Of a stretch of DNA of 64,000 nt, positions 21,822-32,624 are shown one piece after another. Each line of letters opens with the position of its first letter. Position 1 is the first letter of the stretch. The notes under the pieces were generated by a model that did not search any database, had not been told where the DNA came from, and was given only the letters and a program-made list of their open reading frames with translations. Where the stretch lies: NCBI GenBank assembly GCA_032433765.1, contig JAVIAB010000041.1:73058232-73122231 (forward strand). Reading direction: 5' to 3'. The stretch comes from Megaustenia siamemsis (Eukaryota; Mollusca; Gastropoda; Stylommatophora; Ariophantidae). The position numbers and the translations under genes were made by a program.

Positions 21822-22098
21822 GCGAGTTTACACCCTTATGTGCTCGATCGCCTATCCAGAAATGTTCGGATATTTCTGTATAGTGTCGCATCAAGCATCG
21901 AAATTCAGATGCGAAGCGACATTCCTCACCTTCCCAGGATATTACCCTGGTACCCATTTCTGCCAACGGCTGGGTCGACCGTCGGGGTATTTTTTTTTTC
22001 CAACCACGAGTACAATTCACACTGCTGCCAGCGGGAATCGAACACGGGTTGTCCGAACGTCGGTAGTCCAGTCGGGTGGTTTTCCCAACTAGGCTAAG
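21822..22098 (-). mobile_element. SINE-2, tRNA-headed, near-complete
   Basis: On the minus strand the head reads TTAGCCTAGTTGG (box-A-like), then, about 50 nt on, GTGTTCGATTCCCGC (box-B-like), as in tRNA-derived SINEs. The body contains GGTCGACCCAGCCG and AAATGGGTACC on that strand, a core resembling the one in SINE-1. The tail runs to 21822. A shortened copy follows at 22330-22435. Confidence 0.75.
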
Positions 22099-22290
22099 AT
22101 CAAAACACAACACAACGAGCCTTCAACAAACGTTGTGAGAACACCAGACCCAAGGGTCGACCACGAAAAAGATGGATCGGTGGAATATTAGAAGCACTAG
22201 GCAACATAACAGCAGCAGAGGCAAACAGATGAGCAAAAGACCGCAAATTGTATCTCCCCTCGACGCTGAAAGATAGATGAGGAAGTACAG
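22099..22290 (+). mobile_element. Family A 3'-terminal fragment
   Basis: Matches the last ~190 bp of the family A copy at 29.4-29.6 kb: the basic C-terminal text (KGRPRKRWI, EALGN), the stop and a GAA-type tail. Frame is broken by gatgagcaa in place of gaagagcaa (a stop). Confidence 0.9.
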
Positions 22291-22329
22291 AGGAAGAAGA
22301 AAATACACAATTTATGTATGACATGTAAA

Positions 22330-22435
22330 TGTTCGAAGATTTCTGGATAGTGTCGCGGGAATCGGATACGGGTTGTCCGAACGTCGGTAGTCCAGTCGTG
22401 TTGTTTTCCCACATAGGCTACCGAGCCCCCAGAGA
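22330..22435 (-). mobile_element. SINE-2 head fragment
   Basis: Contains the GGTAGCCTATGTGGG box-A-like and a degraded box B (ccgattcccgc). It is internally deleted against the 21822-22098 copy: text jumps from the 3' body to the head at tgtcgcgggaatc. Confidence 0.75.
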
Positions 22436-22454
22436 AGAAAAACAAAAATAACAC

Positions 22455-22531
22455 TGCCTCGGGTGAGGGTCGAACTCACGACCTTCAGATTGCTCTGTTT
22501 GTGGATTATGAGACTGACGCGCTACCGAGGC
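22455..22531 (-). tRNA. tRNA-Met(CAT)-like gene lacking a D-loop; probable pseudogene
   Basis: On the minus strand a perfect 7-bp acceptor stem (GCCTCGG with CCGAGGC, then A) encloses TCTCATAATC (anticodon CAT) and a perfect T arm (GTGAG-TTCGACC-CTCAC). The D arm is reduced to a single GCGC, as if the text between two GCGC repeats were deleted. About 16 bases are inserted after the anticodon; ATC repeats at both edges of the insertion, which could be an intron or duplication. The rest matches the usual animal elongator tRNA-Met. Function is doubtful. Confidence 0.6.
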
Positions 22532-22539
22532 TCTAAAAT

Positions 22540-22700
22540 TTGACATACACTTATGTACATCATATTTATATTTTGCCACATTTCATTATAAGTTAACTTA
22601 CATGCATGTAAATCAAGCATGTAAATAATGTGTCAATTTTTGTTACGACTTAACGTATCTAATGTCCACTGTCTAAATGGATATGTCCAATTTTGTTATT
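22540..22700. repeat. Diverged 48-bp-satellite relatives
   Basis: Short phrases such as gccacatttcattat and catgtaaataatgtgtcaa resemble the 48-bp unit (gtcacattttgttat, catgtaatatgtcac). Confidence 0.6.
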
Positions 22701-22709
22701 GTTATTGTT

Positions 22710-23043
22710 GTTTTTGTTGCGTTCGCCAGCTTTCAACTCTGACGAAGTTACAAGAGACTAGGAACTGAATTTTGCGTGTTAATCCATTTTCCCCTGGCAG
22801 CCGTGTGCACAGGTGACCCTCGCCGCACAGGCAGATAAATCCGACTTCGGAGGTACTCATGTTTTTTCCGTCGATGAGTAACTGACTTTTCAAGCCGGGC
22901 CTCGCTGCTGAGACCAGGAGTGGTTGTTGCAGAGAGAAGTCATAAATAAAAACCCCAACCGTTGTAGCCGAGATTTGAACCCACAACCTCTCTGTCCCGA
23001 GGCCGGCGTCTTGCCTCGAGACCAACCAGTCCCCCATGGACTT
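22710..23043 (-). mobile_element. SINE-3, tRNA-headed
   Basis: On the minus strand the head has GACTGGTTGGTCTCGAGG (box-A-like) and GTGGGTTCAAATCTCGG (box-B-like), followed by a body running through ggttggggtttttattt to the gcgttcgcc region. The head recurs at 55795-55885 (+) in an inverted composite repeat. The 3' edge is uncertain. Confidence 0.65.
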
Positions 23044-23289
23044 GGAATATGAGGAAACTGCAACAAGGAACACTTTTCATGCACAGCCTACAATGGTTCC
23101 TGCCGCCTATTCACTATATACCACAAGTTCACGTCCTCCCGAAAGTGATGATCGTCATATTTCTTTAAAAATGTATAGACCGTACAGACCGTAAGATTAG
23201 CGTACGGCCGGTCTAGGGATTTACGATGAGCCATTCAAATTTTGTTATGATGAGAAATAATTTATGTTTAGCAGGTAATTAATGTGGCA
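23044..23289. repeat. Left arm of a composite inverted repeat (with 55.4-55.8 kb)
   Basis: Sequence following SINE-3 recurs in reverse complement at 55430-55795, for example gcacagcctacaatggttcc, gatgatcgtcatatttcttt and gcgtacggccggtctaggg. The other arm has about 100 extra bases between the last two blocks. Confidence 0.85.
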
Positions 23290-23315
23290 CATTTGGTTGT
23301 GAACTGACAGACACA
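23290..23315. repeat. 26-bp target-site duplication, left copy
   Basis: Begins catttggttgtgaactg. The same 26 bases recur at 23738-23763; the inverted copy of this locus near 55.44 kb has the site only once. Confidence 0.88.
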
Positions 23316-23737
23316 TGTGAACTCTGTACGCATGCAATGGGTAGAGTCGTTGCAGAAATCCAAAATACGTAAGGTCACCTTTGTCTATGTCCCTGGACAT
23401 GCGGGAGTACGGGGAAATGAAAGGGCGAACAGGTTGGCTAGCTGCGCTGTCGTTGAGGACGGGCAACCAATGGACATCATCAATGCCCTCCGAGATGTGG
23501 GAAGAGCACAGGACTTCGACAAACACAGATCCACGTCACTTCTTCGGATGATGGAAATGGGAGTTAAGTTGGGCACAGCCAGAAATGAGACACATAGTGG
23601 CCGTGTAAGAAGACTTATCAACCAACATAGAACTGGAGTCGTCAGTCGCTGGACACTGAGGGAATTGCTGAGGAGGGGATCTGTGCACCTATGGACATGT
23701 TCGGAGTGCAATGATGACGACCCGCAAATAACTCAAT
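23316..23737 (+). mobile_element. 5'-truncated RNase H non-LTR insertion (422 bp)
   Basis: Encodes the end of an RNase H domain, VYVPGHAGVRGNERANRLA, then LINQHRTGVV and LWTCSECNDDDPQITQ. The Asp usual in NERADRLA is Asn here. The long exact flanking duplication and loss of the 5' part fit target-primed reverse transcription. The 3' end is gcaaataactcaat without poly(A). The stop seen in the 45.3-kb relative is lost at the junction, so the reading frame runs on into flanking DNA to 23808. Confidence 0.82.
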
Positions 23738-23763
23738 CATTTGGTTGTGAACTGACAGACACA

Positions 23764-24262
23764 AGTGTCCACCTTGTTTGTAATTTGCAACGTTTGGTTG
23801 TGAATTGATGTCATTTATATCTCCAATATAAATACAATATCATATTTTGTTGTGAAACAACATACATGAATGCCCAACATTTCAACAAAATGTAAGTCGC
23901 TGTGAACTGACGTCATTTTTGTCTCCTATGTAAATAGTATGTCACATATCTTTATGAATTAATGTTTTTTTTTATGTCTAGCATTTAAATATGTCACATT
24001 TCGTTATGATTTCGCGTTATATATGTCTAGCATTTAAATATGTCACATTTCGTTTTGATTTTATGTTATTTATGTCTAGCAATTAAATATGTCACATTTC
24101 GTTATGATTTGATGTTATTTATCTTAGCTTGTAAATAAAATGTCACTTTTAGCTATTATTTGACGTAATTTATGTCTAGCATATAAATATAATGTCACAT
24201 TTATTTTTGAATTGATGTATCTCATGTCCAACATGTAAATAATATGTCATATCTTGTTGTGA
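23764..24262. repeat. Satellite related to the 48-bp unit
   Basis: About ten units of 40-52 bp with landmarks atgtcacatttcgttatgat and atgtctagcatttaaat. The same block, reverse-complemented, is at 55070-55430. Confidence 0.85.
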
Positions 24263-24494
24263 ATACACATACTGTTAACCGCATCTATATGTTGTAACAT
24301 TTCTTTACGAATGGACTTAGCGTTCTCTTCATCTATATCGACAAGAGGGCTGAATAAAATAAATATGCAATGAAAACACAGAAGTCGTGGAAAGATGTCG
24401 AGTATAACATAAACTAGATACAATACAGACATAAGATTTACAAAGGAAACCCAATTCCCGAGAGACCAATGAAAAGGTGAAAGCATAACTTGTT
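24263..24494. other. Spacer, no feature recognised
   Basis: Unique-looking sequence between the satellite and the family A fragment. Confidence 0.4.
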
Positions 24495-24514
24495 AAACAT
24501 CAGAAACAGAACAT

Positions 24515-24945
24515 CAACATATCTATAGACGGTAGACAACTAAAACAGATAATCAACATAACTATAGACGGCAGACAACTAAAACAGATAATCAACATAA
24601 CTATAGACGGTAGACAACTAAAACGGATAATCAACATAACTATAGACGGCAGACAACTAAAACAGATAATCAACATATCTATAGACGGCAGACAACTAAA
24701 ACAGATAATCAACATAACTATAGACGGTAGACAACTAAAACAGATAATCAACATATCTATAGACGGCAGACAACTAAAACAGATAATCAACATAACTATA
24801 GACGGCAGACAACTAAAACAGATAATCAACATAACTATAGACGGCAGACAACTAAAACGGATAATCAACATAACTATAGACGGCAGACAACTAAAACAGA
24901 TAATCAACATAACTATAGACGACAGACAACTAAAATAAATAGAGC
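24515..24945. repeat. 39-bp array derived from family A RT coding sequence
   Basis: About 11 copies of ataatcaacataactatag plus acggcagacaactaaaacag. In the intact element the same text occurs once and encodes INITIEGRQLKQ (about 28990-29025). The 39-bp period is 13 codons, so the opposite-strand frame stays open through the array. Confidence 0.95.
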
Positions 24946-25268
24946 AATTTAAATAGCTAGGAAGTCTAGTGACAAACAACAATTCACAAACAAGAGAAAT
25001 AGACCGAAGATGCAACAATGCTTGTCAAATCATTGGGTAGCCATCACAACTATTGTCAAACAAGGAAATACCTCTAGAGGCAAAACGGGCACTCTACAAA
25101 ACAATCTTCATCCCAACGTTGTGCTACCAATGCCAGTCCCTGGATGCAAGAACAACAAGAAAAATAACCTATATTGAGAATAAACGTGTTAGAAAATGAC
25201 AAGAACCAGTCTGAGGGATAAGATCAGAAATGAAGAACTGAGAAAAAAAGCTGGGAATAACTCCCTCC

Positions 25269-25271
25269 ATA

Positions 25272-25336
<65 letters not shown>
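25269..25336. repeat. (TA)n microsatellite inside family A fragment
   Basis: About 33 TA units. Flanks are the family A text catagaatatata and aaacaacagataaaatgg, which in the intact copy are joined by gaatatataagg. Confidence 0.95.
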
Positions 25337-25339
<3 letters not shown>

Positions 25340-25744
25340 AACAGATAAAATGGTGTGGCCACGTGACAAGGCAGAAAGATCAAAACACGATACAACGAGC
25401 CTTCAATAAATGTGAGAACACCAGACCCAAGGGTCGACCACGAAAAAGGTGGATTTACGGAATATTAGAAACACTATGAAATATAACAGTAGCAGAAGCG
25501 AACAGAAGAGCGAAAGACCGCATATTATATCTCTCATCGACGCTGAAAGGCAAATGAGGGAAGAAAGAAGAAGAAGAATTAATATGAAGGCTCAACGATG
25601 GGACTAAGAAAGAACAAGAACTAGCTGTAGATCGTTAGTCGTGGAGAACTATGATTTCTGCTCCATGTTCTGTCTTCAGCTGCGGGAGGAAAGTGAAGGA
25701 ATAGTCTATTACGTGCTGCCCTTCACATAAGTAAAGCTGGAGGC

Positions 25745-25745
25745 T

Positions 25746-25791
<46 letters not shown>

Positions 25792-26060
25792 GAGTGCCGT
25801 CTCCGCAACGAAGGTTGACTACCATGGAGCGCCATTCTGCTCTATCTCTTGCTGTGATGGTGCAGGTTGTCATAGGCTGATTTGTCCATCTTTTGATGTT
25901 ACTCGTCCATGTTAGTCTTGGTCTGCTTCTGTCTCTTTTACCTTGTATTTTCCCCTCCATGATTACTTTTAGTAGGCTGTTGTGTCATGGCCCAAAAATC
26001 GCATTTGTCTTGTTTGAATTGTGCTTAGTAGTTCTCTTTTCATTTGTAGTTGTTTTAAGT
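25745..26060 (-). mobile_element. Family B 3' fragment with (ATC)n tail
   Basis: An (ATC)n run (25749-25790) followed by text matching the reverse complement of the family B 3' end at 57.0 kb. Encodes in decayed form the same C-terminal region. 5'-truncated near a poly(T) at 26060. Confidence 0.88.
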
Positions 26061-26352
26061 TGTTTTTTTTTTAAATGTATCAATGATATTATTGATACCT
26101 ATTTACAATTAGATTATAAGTATACACTTGGCGTCTTGACAGATGGTTGGTAGCAAGCAACCGTGATTAGTCAGTAGTTTGATATATTAGTCAATGTCTT
26201 ATGCTGGAGGCTAATCATACTTTTTTGTGTACATTTTTTCCCCCTATTCACAGTCAGTTATGAGTCCTAGAATCGAAAGTTTGACTGAACATCTCTGGCT
26301 CTCGTTCACCCGATGACTGCTAAAGAGATGAATAGTTCTCTTCGCTAGAAAA
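26061..26352. other. Spacer with retroelement-like scraps
   Basis: Short phrases (cagatggttggtagcaagcaa, tcttatgctggaggctaatc) recur near 29.66-29.74 kb at the start of a family E copy. No gene seen. Confidence 0.5.
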
Positions 26353-26735
26353 ATGAACGAAGAAGTGAGAGAAATCACCAATCAACCACTAATATCTTCA
26401 GTAATCAAGAAAAGACGATGGTCGTATGTTGGACATGTGATGAGAAGAGATAATAATCAAATAGCAAAGCAAGCCCTCAAATGGGAAACAATAGGTAAGA
26501 GGAAAAGAGGCCGACCCAGAGACACACCGAAAAGAACATTGATCAGAGAGGCAAGAGCAGCTGGAGTCGGCTCATTCAATGAGATAGAGTTGCTTGCACA
26601 GAACAGAGACAAATGGCGAGATTTGATAAAGTATCTTCACAAGGATTGAAAAGTGCTAGAATAAAATTTAGATAAGAGAAAAAAATATCTGGATCTATGC
26701 CCTATGGGCCGGCTACGGCTCGAAAGGTCAATAGA
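26353..26735 (+). mobile_element. Family C C-terminal fragment and 3' UTR
   Basis: A 98-codon frame reads QPLISSVIKKRRWSYVGHVM, KRGRPRDTPKRTL and then LLAQNRDKWRDLIKYL, the C-terminus of the family C copy at 51.2 kb. The 3' UTR phrase gccctatgggccggctacgg is shared with the reverse complement at 51.07-51.11 kb. Confidence 0.92.
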
Positions 26736-27170
26736 TAGAAATATTAACAGAGCCGATCGTTGTGAAATACAGAGAACCGCTGATGTTGTTAGATAACAGG
26801 TACAATTTCCGGTCTTTAGGTGGGCGGTGTTTGTTTTGGGTTGAGAATAGAAGACTGAGCGAGAGAACGTAGCAAAATGGGGAAATGCGAGTAGTACATT
26901 GTGACCCATAATATAAAGGTAAGTTCTTAAACATAAACAAATACACTTAGTTTGAATTTGTAAATGTCCATTCTTGCCAAATATTCAAGCGGTAAATAAA
27001 TTAAAATTAACTGTAGAGTAGAAAAAAGTTAAACTAAATCTAAAGACAAAGAATAAAAAAAAGCACTAAAGACAACCTAATCAAAATTTCAAAAGAACCA
27101 CAGCTCCTAAAGATTATAATCATCATGATTATACACCGGCTATGATATTATTGGTACCCATCTACAATAC
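26736..27170. other. AT-rich spacer, no gene recognised
   Basis: Minus-strand frames of 70-90 codons have no domain. A short degenerate stretch near 27120-27165 precedes the family A element. Confidence 0.4.
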
Positions 27171-29625
27171 ACAGTGAGAACAGTGACATCTTAGGACCCT
27201 TTGGCGATAAAACAGCTGAAATGAACGAAAACGGAAGCAGACTGCTGGAACTATGTAATCAAAACAACTTATTTATCACCAACACATTCTTCAAACACAG
27301 AGAGTCGCAAGTATACACCTGGTACAAATGGAATGACACAACATGCAGAAGCCAGATAGATTTTATACTAACGAGAAAACAAAACAAGAAAAGAGTAACC
27401 GACAGTAGAGCAATCCCAAATATTACAGACGACACGGATCACAAGATGGTTATGACCACACTAAGACAGCCAAAAATAATGAGAATATACGAAAACAAAC
27501 AAAAAAAGCGAAAAGAACAGACAATAAAAATAAAACAGTTAACAGATCAAGAAACAAGGAAAACCCTAGAAGAAAAACTAACAGAGGAATTCAAGAAACT
27601 CCCTAACGAAGTATGCACAGTAGAAGAAGAGTGGAAACAATTTAAGGAAACAGTAACCAACATCTCTAAAACAGTTTGTGGAACGAAGCTAAGAACAAGA
27701 GAAGGGAAAAAGAGCACCCCGTGGTGGAACGAAACAATCAGTGAAGCAATTAAAGAAAAGAAGAAACTGTTTAAAAATTGGAGGGAGAACAAGAACCAAG
27801 AAAAATATGAAAGATATGCCTTAGTTCGAAAAAGAGTTAAAATGCTGATCAAAGAAGCTAAGCAAAGGAATTGGACAGAATTCGGACAAAACATGAGCAG
27901 GGACTTCAAGACAGCCACAAGAGATTTCTACAAAGCAGTAAAAGCCACAAGAGCGAGAAAAGAAAACCATGATCCTACTGAGCTGATAAACGACAAAGAC
28001 GGACAACCAATATCAAACAACCAATGTATGCAACAGAGATGGAAAGAATATTTTGAAGACCTGTTAAACATACCAACCACCAACAAGACAACAAAAACCA
28101 CGCTAGAACTCACAAATACTGAACCCAACATCATGAAAGAGGAAATAGAAGAAGTAATCAAATATGCACCAAGAAACAAAGCACCAGGGATAGATAACAT
28201 TCCAATAGAAATAATAGCAGCAGCGGGAGAAACAGGAACGCAATGGCTGCACAGAATATTTAATGCAGCATGGCACCAACAACAAGCCCCAGAAGACTGG
28301 CAACAGGCAATCATCATACCAATATGGAAAAAGAAAGGTAGCAAAAGAGACTGCAATCAATATAGAGGTATATCTCTGCTCAGCCATGTAGGAAAGCTAT
28401 ACGCCAAAATCTTGGAAAAAAGACTGAGACCAATAATAGAACTACAGTTAAGCGATTCTCAAATGGGGTTCCGAAAAAACAGAGGATGTACCGACGCACT
28501 ATTCACACTAAAACAGCTTGCAGAAAAAACGACAGAACACAACCAAAACTTATACATAGCCTTCATTGACCAGGAAAAAGCATTCGACAGAGTGAACAGA
28601 GAACAACTGTGGGAGATACTAACAACATACGGAGTAAGCCAACATCTAACCAACATTATTAAAAGTCTCTACGCCAACAGCAGCTGCAGGGTCAGAACAG
28701 CAACAGGCTACACAGACCACTTCGAAGTTAGATCAGGTGTAAGACAGGGGTGCGTACTATCCCCCCTACTGTTTATTACATACATGGACCATATATGCAA
28801 GCTAGCCAACCCATCAGAGACAGAGGAGATCAACGAGCTTCTATTTGCAGACGACCAGGCACTAATACATGAAACAATAGAAGACCTACAAGAACACTTA
28901 AACAAACTCAACATCTTAGGAACAAAATACAACATGAAAATCAACATCAACAAAACAGAAGTCATGAATGTCGCCAAAAATAAACAGAACATCAACATAA
29001 CTATAGAAGGCAGACAACTAAAACAAGTAGAGGAATTCAAATATCTAGGAAGTCTAATGACAAACGATAATTCCCAAACAGCAGAGATAGAATCAAGATG
29101 CAACAAAGCTTGTCAAATCATCGGACAGCTATCACCACTATTGTCCAACAAGGAAATAACTCTGGAGGCAAAACGAGCACTATACAATACAATCTTCATC
29201 CCAACGTTGTGCTACCAATGCCAGACCTGGACCCTAGATGCAAGAACAACAAGAAAATAACCTCTACAGAGATGAAATGTGTTAGACGAATGACAGGAAA
29301 CAGTCTGAGAGATAAGATCAGAAATGAAGAACTGAGAAAAAAGCTAGGAATAGCCCCAGCCATAGAATATATAAGGAAACAACAGATAAAATGGTTCGGC
29401 CACGTGACAAGGCAGAAAGAACAAAACACAACACAACGAGCCTTCAACAAACGTTGTGAGAACAACAGACCCAAGGGTCGACCACGAAAAAGATGGATCG
29501 ATGGAATATTAGAAGCACTAGGAAACATAACAGCAGCAGAGGCGAACAGAAGAGCAAAAGACCGCAAATTATATCTCCCCTCGACGCTGAAAGGTAGATG
29601 AGGAAGGAAAGAAGAAGAAGAAGAA
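27171..29625 (+). mobile_element. Family A RTE-like non-LTR retrotransposon, 5'-truncated
   Basis: The best preserved non-LTR copy here. It begins inside the endonuclease domain (NSDILGPFG) and continues through the rest of the endonuclease, the RT and the C-terminal region to a (GAA)n tail at about 29605-29627. Other copies or fragments lie at 5.2, 22.1 and 24.5 kb. The position of the endonuclease, the lack of RNase H and the simple-repeat tail fit the RTE-like group. Confidence 0.9.
27221..29601 (+). pseudogene. Endonuclease/reverse transcriptase ORF of family A, one frameshift
   Basis: A 679-codon frame (27221-29260), then a +1/-1 shift in an A-rich tract near 29255, then the last ~115 codons (to 29601). 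Endonuclease C-terminal residues include SQIDFIL and DTDHKMV (the DH pair). The RT region shows NKAPGIDNIP, GISLLSHVGKLY, QMGFRKNRGC, FIDQEKAFDRV, RSGVRQGCVLSPLLF, ELLFADDQALI (catalytic ADD), NKTEVMN and FKYLGSL. The last part has IKWFGHVTRQ and PKGRPRKRWIDG. Only the 5' part of the endonuclease is missing. The element would copy its RNA at a nicked target; this copy cannot because of truncation and frameshift. Confidence 0.9.
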
Positions 29626-29845
29626 GATCTACAATAACATTATAAGTATACACTTGGAGCCTTGGCAGATGGTTGGTAGCAAGCAATTGTAATTAGTCAG
29701 TAGTTTGATAATTATATTAGTCAATGTCTTATGCTGGAGGATCTAATACTCGAAAAGCTTCTCTTGTGACTAAATCTGCCACTATTGGACAGACAGATCG
29801 ACCACAGAATGAACAATATATTTGTGGTGGAGACAATAAAAATAA

Positions 29846-30040
29846 ATGAATATTATTATAGAGGGAAACTTCCGAGGCAATAATCAGCGAATCAATTCAG
29901 AGGAAGAGGTATGTTTACAGCACTCGGAAAAAAATGACAAACAATCAACAACAGAAAAAACAAACAAAGAACAGCATATGGACCAAAGCAGGATCGAACT
30001 TGTACTCAGTGGCACATCACCTTGTCACGTTGCGGTGCCT
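29846..30040. mobile_element. MITE-like element, partial copy
   Basis: Starts atgaatattattatagaggg, then aaacttccgagg through cagcactcggaaaa, the same terminal sequence that forms both inverted arms of the 46.15-47.32 kb element. It then holds a box-B-like gcaggatcgaac (tRNA-type on the minus strand). No second arm is seen. Confidence 0.7.
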
Positions 30041-30384
30041 TGCCTCGTCTAATTTCTCCTTCGCCTTTTGTTCCTTTGAATTTGACATCAACACTTCCTC
30101 GAATGCTGTGCCGGTTAAAAAAAAAAATGTTCTTCATGTGCTACGATCTGATGCCAGACTTTCCCTGCTTCTTTCTCTCCCCCTTCTTCCTTCCACTTCC
30201 CTGTTGAGCATAGGTCTTCAACGAACACTTTCCAAGCCGTTCTGTTTCTTGCCATTCTTTTATGATCATTCTATGTCTTCCCCAACATCTTCATCTCTGC
30301 TTCAACCTGTCTTCTCCAAGAATATTTTGGACTTCCTCTTTGTCTCTTTCCCTGGGAATTCTAAAACAGGGCCTGTCATGTAAT

Positions 30385-31440
30385 ATTCTCTGTTTCTTTC
30401 ACTAATAGAGAATTCATTCCAGGAAGCACTGCAAACATCCTAATATATCAGCACTGGTCCGGGATAGAGAATTCACTTCAGGAAGCCCTCAAACATCCTT
30501 ATATCTCAACACTGATCTGTGATAGAGAATTCATTTCAGGAAGCCCTCAAACATCCTAATATAATCAGCACTGATCTGTGATAGAGAATTCACTTCAGGA
30601 AGCCCTGTAAACATCCTAATATTATCAGCACTGATCTGTGATAGAGAATTCACTTCAGGAAGCCCTCAAATATCCTTATATCTCAGCACTGATTTGTCAT
30701 AGAGTATTCACTTCAGTAATCCCTCAAACATCCTTATATCTCAGCACTGATCTGTGATAGAGAATTCACATCAGGAAGCCCTCAAACATCCTCATATCTC
30801 AGCACTGGTCTGTGATAGAGAATTCACTTCAAGAAGCTCTGCAGACATCCTCATATCTCAGCACTGATCTGTGACAGAGAATTCACTTCAGGAAGCCCTC
30901 AAACATCCTTATATCTCAGCACTGATCTGTGATAGAGAATTCACTTCAGGAAGCCCTCAAACATCCTTATATCTCAGCACTGATCTGTGATAGAGAATTC
31001 ACTTCAGGAAGCCCTGAAAACATCCTAATATAATCAGCACTGATCTGTGATAGAGAATTCACTTCAGGAAGCCCCGCAAACATCCTAATATTATCAGCAC
31101 TGGTCTGTGATAGAGAATTCACTTCAGGAAGCCATGCAAACATCCTAATATTATCAGCACTGGTCTGTGATAGAGAATTCACTTCAGGAAGCCCTGCAAA
31201 CATCCTAATATTATCAGCACTGGTCTGTGATAGAGAATTCACTTCAGGAAGCCATGCAAACATCCTTATATCTCAGCACTGGTCTGTAATAGAGAATTCA
31301 CTTCAGGAAGCCCTGCAAACATCTTTATATCTCAGCACTGGTCTGTAATAGAGAATTCACTTCAGGAAGCCCTGCAAACATCCTTATATCTCAGCACTGG
31401 TCTGTGATAGAGAATTCACTTCAGGAAGCTTTAAAACACC
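30385..31440. repeat. 58-bp array derived from family E coding sequence
   Basis: About 18 copies with landmarks gagaattcacttcaggaagc and catccttatatctcagcac. The single-copy ancestor is visible in the 59.1-kb family E fragment (attccctcaaggaagcccag, ttatatttcagtactggtct). Length alternates 58-60 bp (cctaatattatc against ccttatatctc). Confidence 0.93.
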
Positions 31441-31560
31441 CTTATAACCCAGCACTGATCTACACTTTTGTCTCTTTCTATGCTAAGTTCACCATACAAT
31501 AATTGCTTTGAAATACATTTGTTTCCCATTCTTCTCACATGAACCAGCCACCTACCACCT

Positions 31561-31740
31561 CAGTCTCCATTTCCTAAGTGTTGCCATGATTGATGGGAGT
31601 TTCTCATTGTCCCTACAATTCACACTACAATTATACAATTAAATACATGGTACATATAGAATATTCAAAACCAAAAAAATGGAATAGCGGATTTATTCCA
31701 GATTCTGTCTTAAAATTAAGTAGAGAATCTTCTGCTTCTT
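31561..31740. other. Spacer between family E and family D remains
   Basis: No feature recognised; short plus-strand frame 31590-31820 is unsupported. Confidence 0.4.
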
Positions 31741-32490
31741 TTCTCTTTTCACTGATACCTAAAAGGTGTCGTGGTGAATATCATTTGTCATTTTTGAGCT
31801 GCTCGAACTGTCTGAATTAGTGACTTTCCTTTGTTGTTACATGTCTCTGTCACTGCATCTATCAATCTTCTTCTTTTCTCCTTTCACTGATACCTAAAAG
31901 GTGTCGTGGTTATATCATTTGTCATTCTTGAGCTGCTCGAACTGTCTGAATTAGTGACTTTCCTTTGTTGTTACATGTCTCTGTCACTGCATCTATCCAT
32001 CTTCTTCTTTTCTCCTTTCACTGATACCTAAAAGGTGTCGTGGTTATATCATTTGTCGTTCTTGAGCTACTCGAATTGTCTGAATTAGTGACTTTCCTTT
32101 GTTGTTACATGTCTCTGTCACTGCATCTATCCATCTTCTTCTGGGTCTTCCTCTTGGTCTTTTTCCATGCATTCTTGAGAAGAACGCCCTTGATGGTGAT
32201 TGATAAGAATTCATTCTGACCAGGTGGCCAAACCATTTAAGTTGTTGTTCTATATATTCTTGACAGGGTTTTGTTCCTACTATTTTTCTTATGGTTTCAT
32301 TTGGTATTCTATCTCTTCTTGTGTTGTTTGTTACTTTTCTCAAGCATTGCATCTCACATGTATTGATCTTTCTTAAATGTGATTTAGAAAGGATCCATGT
32401 TTGACTTTCATAGCACAAAGTTGGTATGAAAATGCTATTTATCATTTGTTGTTTAGCTGGCATAGAAATGTTTGGATGTCCTACCAATGG
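31741..32490 (-). mobile_element. Family D RTE-like 3' end with tandem triplication
   Basis: A 147-codon minus-strand frame (32044-32487) reads SIFIPTLCYESQTW, LKWFGHLVRM and RPRGRPRRRWIDAV, a relative of the family A C-terminus but clearly distinct. Downstream on that strand (plus 31741-32145) the last ~132 bp are present three times in tandem (landmark tgatacctaaaaggtgtcgtgg). 5'-truncated. Confidence 0.85.
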
Positions 32491-32624
32491 TGAAAGCTGG
32501 TATGTGACAGCAAGTAGAGAATGATGACTATAATGTTGAGACTCAGAACAGAGAACATGGCTACAGAAGCCCAGCCTACAGATTTGTAAAAATAGTCATA
32601 ACACAAATGTGCCCAAACTCAGAG

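Larger units (their letters stand above)
24495..25595 (+). mobile_element. Family A 3' fragment carrying two internal expansions
   Basis: Collinear with 28980-29620 of the intact family A copy, but a 39-bp coding segment is tandemly amplified (next entry) and a TA dinucleotide run has grown from an ATATATA in the gene. It continues through the GH-V-T-R-Q-K region and C-terminal basic text to a GAA-type tail. Many indels; not coding. Confidence 0.9.
29645..31560 (-). mobile_element. Family E RTE/CR1-like remnant, interrupted twice
   Basis: Collinear with the family E fragment at 58.79-59.29 kb: cagatggttggtagcaagca, then tatgaac/aatgaac phrases, then gctgtgcc, gctacgatctgatgccaga and finally agttcaccatacaataattg. 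Two interruptions: a MITE-like piece at 29846-30040 and a 58-bp array at 30385-31440. Not coding. Confidence 0.8.

Noticed and set aside
30385..31440. Regularly spaced repeats that might be taken for a CRISPR array
   Set aside because: Units are directly adjacent with no unique spacers and derive from a retrotransposon; the same applies to all arrays here.
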